Source: a virus
IMG/VR virus record: IMGVR_UViG_3300020020_000051
Coordinates: 1-48,256 of that record
DNA: 48,256 nucleotides
Reading direction: 5' to 3' (one strand)
The notes below the pieces were generated by a model that saw nothing but the letters and a program-made list of their open reading frames with translations, did no database searches and was not told where the DNA came from. Made by a program: the position numbers and the translations under genes. The stretch's first letter is position 1; each line of letters begins with the position of its first letter. Below, one piece after another: positions 45,985 through 48,256 of the stretch.

Positions 45985-46173
45985 TCATTCCCTGCGGCGA
46001 TGGGCGTTAGTCGTCTTGAGCCGATGTTCCCATTCCCAGTCATACGCACTCGGTACAGCCCTCCTCTCTAGCGGAGGCGATTCAAGCCAGTAGAGCGTTC
46101 CCTCGTGTGTGAATGGAATCCAAGCAAATGGCACAGGATGCCACTGACTTAAATCCTTGAGTGAAATTTGCAT
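45985..46173 (-). CDS. Small hypothetical protein
   Basis: A 62-residue protein rich in Trp and Arg (WHPVPFAWIPFTHEGTLYWL, YDWEWEHRLK). GGGAG lies upstream of the ATG, just after the stop of the preceding gene. It takes the place held by a different gene (1-276) at the left locus. No family recognised. Confidence 0.75.
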   Translation of the reverse strand: MQISLKDLSQWHPVPFAWIPFTHEGTLYWLESPPLERRAVPSAYDWEWEHRLKTTNAHRRRE

Positions 46174-46174
46174 C

Positions 46175-46426
46175 TCATATCTCCCTTATCTTATCTGTTG
46201 CTCGCCAAATTGTTGTATCAGTACCTTGATTAGATGTACCGAAGTTCGACTTGATGAATTTATCGACCTTGCGCTGTGATTGTAGATGCTCAAGATACGC
46301 TACACACTCAACCGCTTTCACTTTTGTGAAGACCCGTCCTGTAATCTTCATCTGCTTAACACCCTTCGGCCCCGCCTTGATCAACATCTGAACTACTTCC
46401 TCTTGCCAGTCCCTGTATTGCCACAC
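46175..46426 (-). CDS. Small winged-helix-like protein (copy 2)
   Basis: An 83-residue protein differing from the copy at 278-529 at two neighbouring residues (GRVFTKV against GRVCIKV). Same GTG start and AAGGA site. The near-identity of protein and DNA shows that the two loci share recent ancestry. Confidence 0.82.
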   Translation of the reverse strand: MWQYRDWQEEVVQMLIKAGPKGVKQMKITGRVFTKVKAVECVAYLEHLQSQRKVDKFIKSNFGTSNQGTDTTIWRATDKIREI

Positions 46427-46646
46427 GATCGTAGTCCTTCATAACGAATCCCAAACCCATACAATGACAGCATCTTACTTTCGTGTATGTATTATACTGT
46501 AATGTACTATTTTCCGCGTAGTGAATAGATTGTACAGAAAGCGTTTTCTTTCCTCTGCAACAAGGACACTCAATACGAAATTCTTTTGGATAGCGAACGT
46601 CAAGTTTTGTATGACTCACAATTCCATCTTTACCATGTGTGCCCAT
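46356..46646 (-). CDS. Zinc-knuckle protein on an inserted cassette
   Basis: A 96-residue frame with CPCCRGKKTLSVQ and RCCHCMGLGF, two CxxCxG motifs like DnaJ-type zinc knuckles. AAGGA lies before the ATG inside the polymerase end; a GTG start within the palindrome (46619) is also possible. The core is encoded by a 177-base insert absent from the left locus, and the last 29 residues overlap the next gene out of frame, so its own stop was probably lost. Confidence 0.6.
   Translation of the reverse strand: MGTHGKDGIVSHTKLDVRYPKEFRIECPCCRGKKTLSVQSIHYAENSTLQYNTYTKVRCCHCMGLGFVMKDYDRVAIQGLARGSSSDVDQGGAEGC
46443..46619 (-). mobile_element. 177-bp insertion relative to the left locus
   Basis: Aligning both polymerase loci, sequence continues from AATTCC to CCTTCAT directly at 545-537, but is interrupted here by 177 bases (59 codons). 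The insert carries the zinc-knuckle gene and begins with palindrome bases at its upstream edge. No target duplication longer than two bases and no transposase are seen, so it looks like an exchanged gene cassette. Confidence 0.65.
46608..46622 (-). repeat. Palindrome copy (mismatched), cassette edge and stop codon
   Basis: TGTATGACTCACAAT; holds the second polymerase TGA and the edge of the 177-bp insert. Confidence 0.7.
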
Positions 46647-48256
46647 CTATGCAGTCCTTTCTTTTGATCTAGTACAAACGTTCCAGGAGTCTTCACTTTC
46701 TTACCACTCCAATCCACTGTAGCTTTCTCGTTCCAGATTGTGGGAACTGAAATTTTCAATTCCGCTGGAATGCTCAGTGGTTCCGCTGACCTTTTCTTCC
46801 ATGCGTCTTGTATCCATATTGGTTCCTCCGCATACTTCTTTAGAATTGCACCCACTGTCTTAGCGACGCGAGGCGTGGAAATCGCGACAAGATTGTCATG
46901 CACATCAATAGCGATCCTAGCCCTGCCCTTCGGCCAATTGTCATCTTCCATGGATTGATACCAAGACTTTGTAACCTTGTCACCAATAGTCGATTGTGGG
47001 TAAAATGCAATAATGGACTCCAATACTGAGTCGTCGAGTTGCTGAACGACTTTAAGTCTACGGCCAAAGGCGTTCGATATGGATTTCGTCGCACGGAATT
47101 CCCTTTCTTCTTGCGTCCACCACCGCTTAATCTCTGGAGTGATTTGATGATAGATGATGAATGATCGTTGTGCTTGGAAATATGGAAGACCTGTGACTTC
47201 CGCAAGCTTTTCCATCTGCATACGATAGTTAAGTCCATGTCTACACCTTTTCGCTATATATCTGATTGTTGGCTTGTTGTCTTCGTCCCAATCCGTCTTT
47301 GGTACTTGATCATATGGCACCTTAAACATTTCGCTGGCCAAGGCTCTGTGCGAGTCATACAGACCGTCGATCCTAGCCTGAGCATACTGGTCTTTCCATT
47401 TCTGGATGTCTGCGCGAAAAGAAACAACTTGTGCCTCTGCTTGGGATAGATCAAAATATACAAATACACAACCTTCGTCGGCAACGTATTGGACGCGAGC
47501 ACGAACTGGCTGATTTTGCATGTTTCCACCGTCACCGTCGAGCAGCTTAGTACTCGAAAGACGGCCTGGAGCCTTTGCAACCCCGTATTGTTTATAGTCA
47601 CAGCGAAATCTGCCATCTGATGACACTCTAGATTTCGCATACGTTGAAAAGAACTTGTGTTCTTCCTTAAACTTGTTGAGCGCAACGATCATCTCCTTCG
47701 CCAGCGGAGTCGTAGATGGGTCTTTGAGGATGATATTTCTATTCTCTTCATTGGTTGAGCGGCCACGTCCTTTGAGTTTGAGTATGTCAAAAAAGAACAC
47801 CTGTAACTGTTGCCATGAAGACGGCAACGGATAGTATTCTTCATCGCCGGTAATTTCATGGACGATCCTATAGAACTCATTCTCAAAACGTTTAACATCC
47901 TGCTCACACTCTTTGATAACCCGTTGCTTAACCACTTCATCTGATCTAACCCCATGGATTGTGGCTTCGACTAGATGCGATTGAGCACGCATCACATGAC
48001 CAAAAAAGAACTCGTGCATTCCTGATGTTTTCAATTCTCTTGCTAATCGCTCATGGACTGCGTAGGTGAGAGCGGCATCTTTACAGTTATACTTCCAGTA
48101 CGTATCAATATCTCCACCCTCTTTCCAAGTTTGAGCATCATCCTTATAAAAAGGGTGCGTGGTATAACATGATACAAGGAAAGCCAAACTGTGTGGCAGT
48201 CGCGGCAACAAGGTATGATGCGCGAGTAGCGTGTCGAACCAGAGCTTGATCCTGAG
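46616..48256 (-). CDS. DNA polymerase family A, second copy, 5' truncated by window end
   Basis: The frame is open to the window edge and covers the end of the exonuclease domain and the whole polymerase domain. Over the last 531 residues I count about 22 differences from the left copy, all substitutions. Motif A DLSQAE, motif B and HDN are kept. No frameshift or stop interrupts it, so it is not a decayed copy. The stop TGA lies in a palindrome-like copy here, whereas the left copy ends TTA TGA without one. Confidence 0.93.
   Translation of the reverse strand, partial: LRIKLWFDTLLAHHTLLPRLPHSLAFLVSCYTTHPFYKDDAQTWKEGGDIDTYWKYNCKDAALTYAVHERLARELKTSGMHEFFFGHVMRAQSHLVEATIHGVRSDEVVKQRVIKECEQDVKRFENEFYRIVHEITGDEEYYPLPSSWQQLQVFFFDILKLKGRGRSTNEENRNIILKDPSTTPLAKEMIVALNKFKEEHKFFSTYAKSRVSSDGRFRCDYKQYGVAKAPGRLSSTKLLDGDGGNMQNQPVRARVQYVADEGCVFVYFDLSQAEAQVVSFRADIQKWKDQYAQARIDGLYDSHRALASEMFKVPYDQVPKTDWDEDNKPTIRYIAKRCRHGLNYRMQMEKLAEVTGLPYFQAQRSFIIYHQITPEIKRWWTQEEREFRATKSISNAFGRRLKVVQQLDDSVLESIIAFYPQSTIGDKVTKSWYQSMEDDNWPKGRARIAIDVHDNLVAISTPRVAKTVGAILKKYAEEPIWIQDAWKKRSAEPLSIPAELKISVPTIWNEKATVDWSGKKVKTPGTFVLDQKKGLHRWAHMVKMEL
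47347..47361 (+). repeat. Palindrome copy (exact), in second polymerase
   Basis: TGTGCGAGTCATACA. Encodes the same LYDSHR as the left copy despite one silent base change. Confidence 0.85.

Larger units (their letters stand above)
46175..48256. repeat. Long near-repeat, right copy
   Basis: Counterpart of 278-2182 in the same orientation. Similarity stops at 46175, where gene content changes. Confidence 0.85.

Noticed and set aside
1273-47361. CRISPR array or transposon inverted repeats as explanation of the palindrome
   Set aside because: Spacing is irregular, copies lie in both orientations and inside genes, and no cas genes or transposase are present.
1273-47361. CRP-type site (TGTGA-N6-TCACA)
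   Set aside because: The half-sites here are separated by a single base, not six, so known CRP geometry does not fit.
1-48256. tRNA genes, integrase and attachment sites
   Set aside because: I saw no cloverleaf with a TTCRA arm, no tyrosine or serine recombinase motif and no exact long direct repeat that would mark att sites.

Overview
The window is almost wholly phage DNA. It has two divergent gene arms. A leftward arm (about 16.3 kb down to base 1) carries replication and recombination genes plus many small proteins. A rightward arm (about 17.2 to 45.9 kb) carries packaging, lysis, head, tail and ejection genes. I see no tape-measure protein, sheath, integrase or phage RNA polymerase. The late arm runs small terminase, large terminase, endolysin, holin, spanin-like genes, portal, scaffold, capsid, connector and nozzle proteins, two tail fibres, a lectin-like protein, a giant repeat protein, then ejection-type proteins. 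This order suggests a short-tailed (podovirus-like) phage. The host is probably an alphaproteobacterium of the Rhizobiales type. That is inferred from a small secreted KACG..EWR protein and from the general look of the genes, and it is not proven.

Layout. 1-4852 (minus): a small partial gene, a winged-helix-like protein, a family A DNA polymerase with an N-terminal uracil-DNA-glycosylase-like domain, and a RecD-like helicase. 4915-7741 (minus): an SSB-like protein, a Sak4-like ATPase and a Cas4/RecB-like Fe-S nuclease. 7725-13693 (minus): about twenty small genes, many coupled by ATGA or TAATG overlaps. 13751-16300 (minus): a 313-residue protein and a group of bacterial-looking small genes. 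16301-17265: a regulatory hub with divergent promoters, a strong terminator, hairpins and a probable small RNA. 17266-45894 (plus): the late operon. 45891-48256 (minus): the end of a second leftward cluster containing a near-duplicate of the polymerase locus found at 278-2182.

The most striking feature is a 15-bp palindrome, TGTRYGASTCRYACA, present about 46 times (24 exact matches by my reading, the others with one to three mismatches), roughly once per kilobase across both arms. It lies mainly at gene junctions. It often supplies the TGA stop of the upstream gene (so about a dozen proteins end in Val) and sits just before the next Shine-Dalgarno. It also lies beside promoters, inside hairpins, and in frame within coding sequences. 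Orientation follows transcription at most junctions. The pattern resembles a dispersed operator or stoperator system, but the protein that reads it is unknown.

A second candidate system is a 66-nt RNA transcribed leftward from a consensus promoter at 17005-17033. It consists of a hairpin with a pyrimidine loop complementary to the phage's own GGAAGGA-type ribosome binding sites, followed by a Rho-independent terminator.

The two polymerase loci are about 96 percent identical in protein but differ by a clean 177-bp cassette whose edge is the palindrome, and they have different downstream genes. This may reflect a circular or terminally redundant genome of about 46 kb assembled from two strains, or a real duplication.
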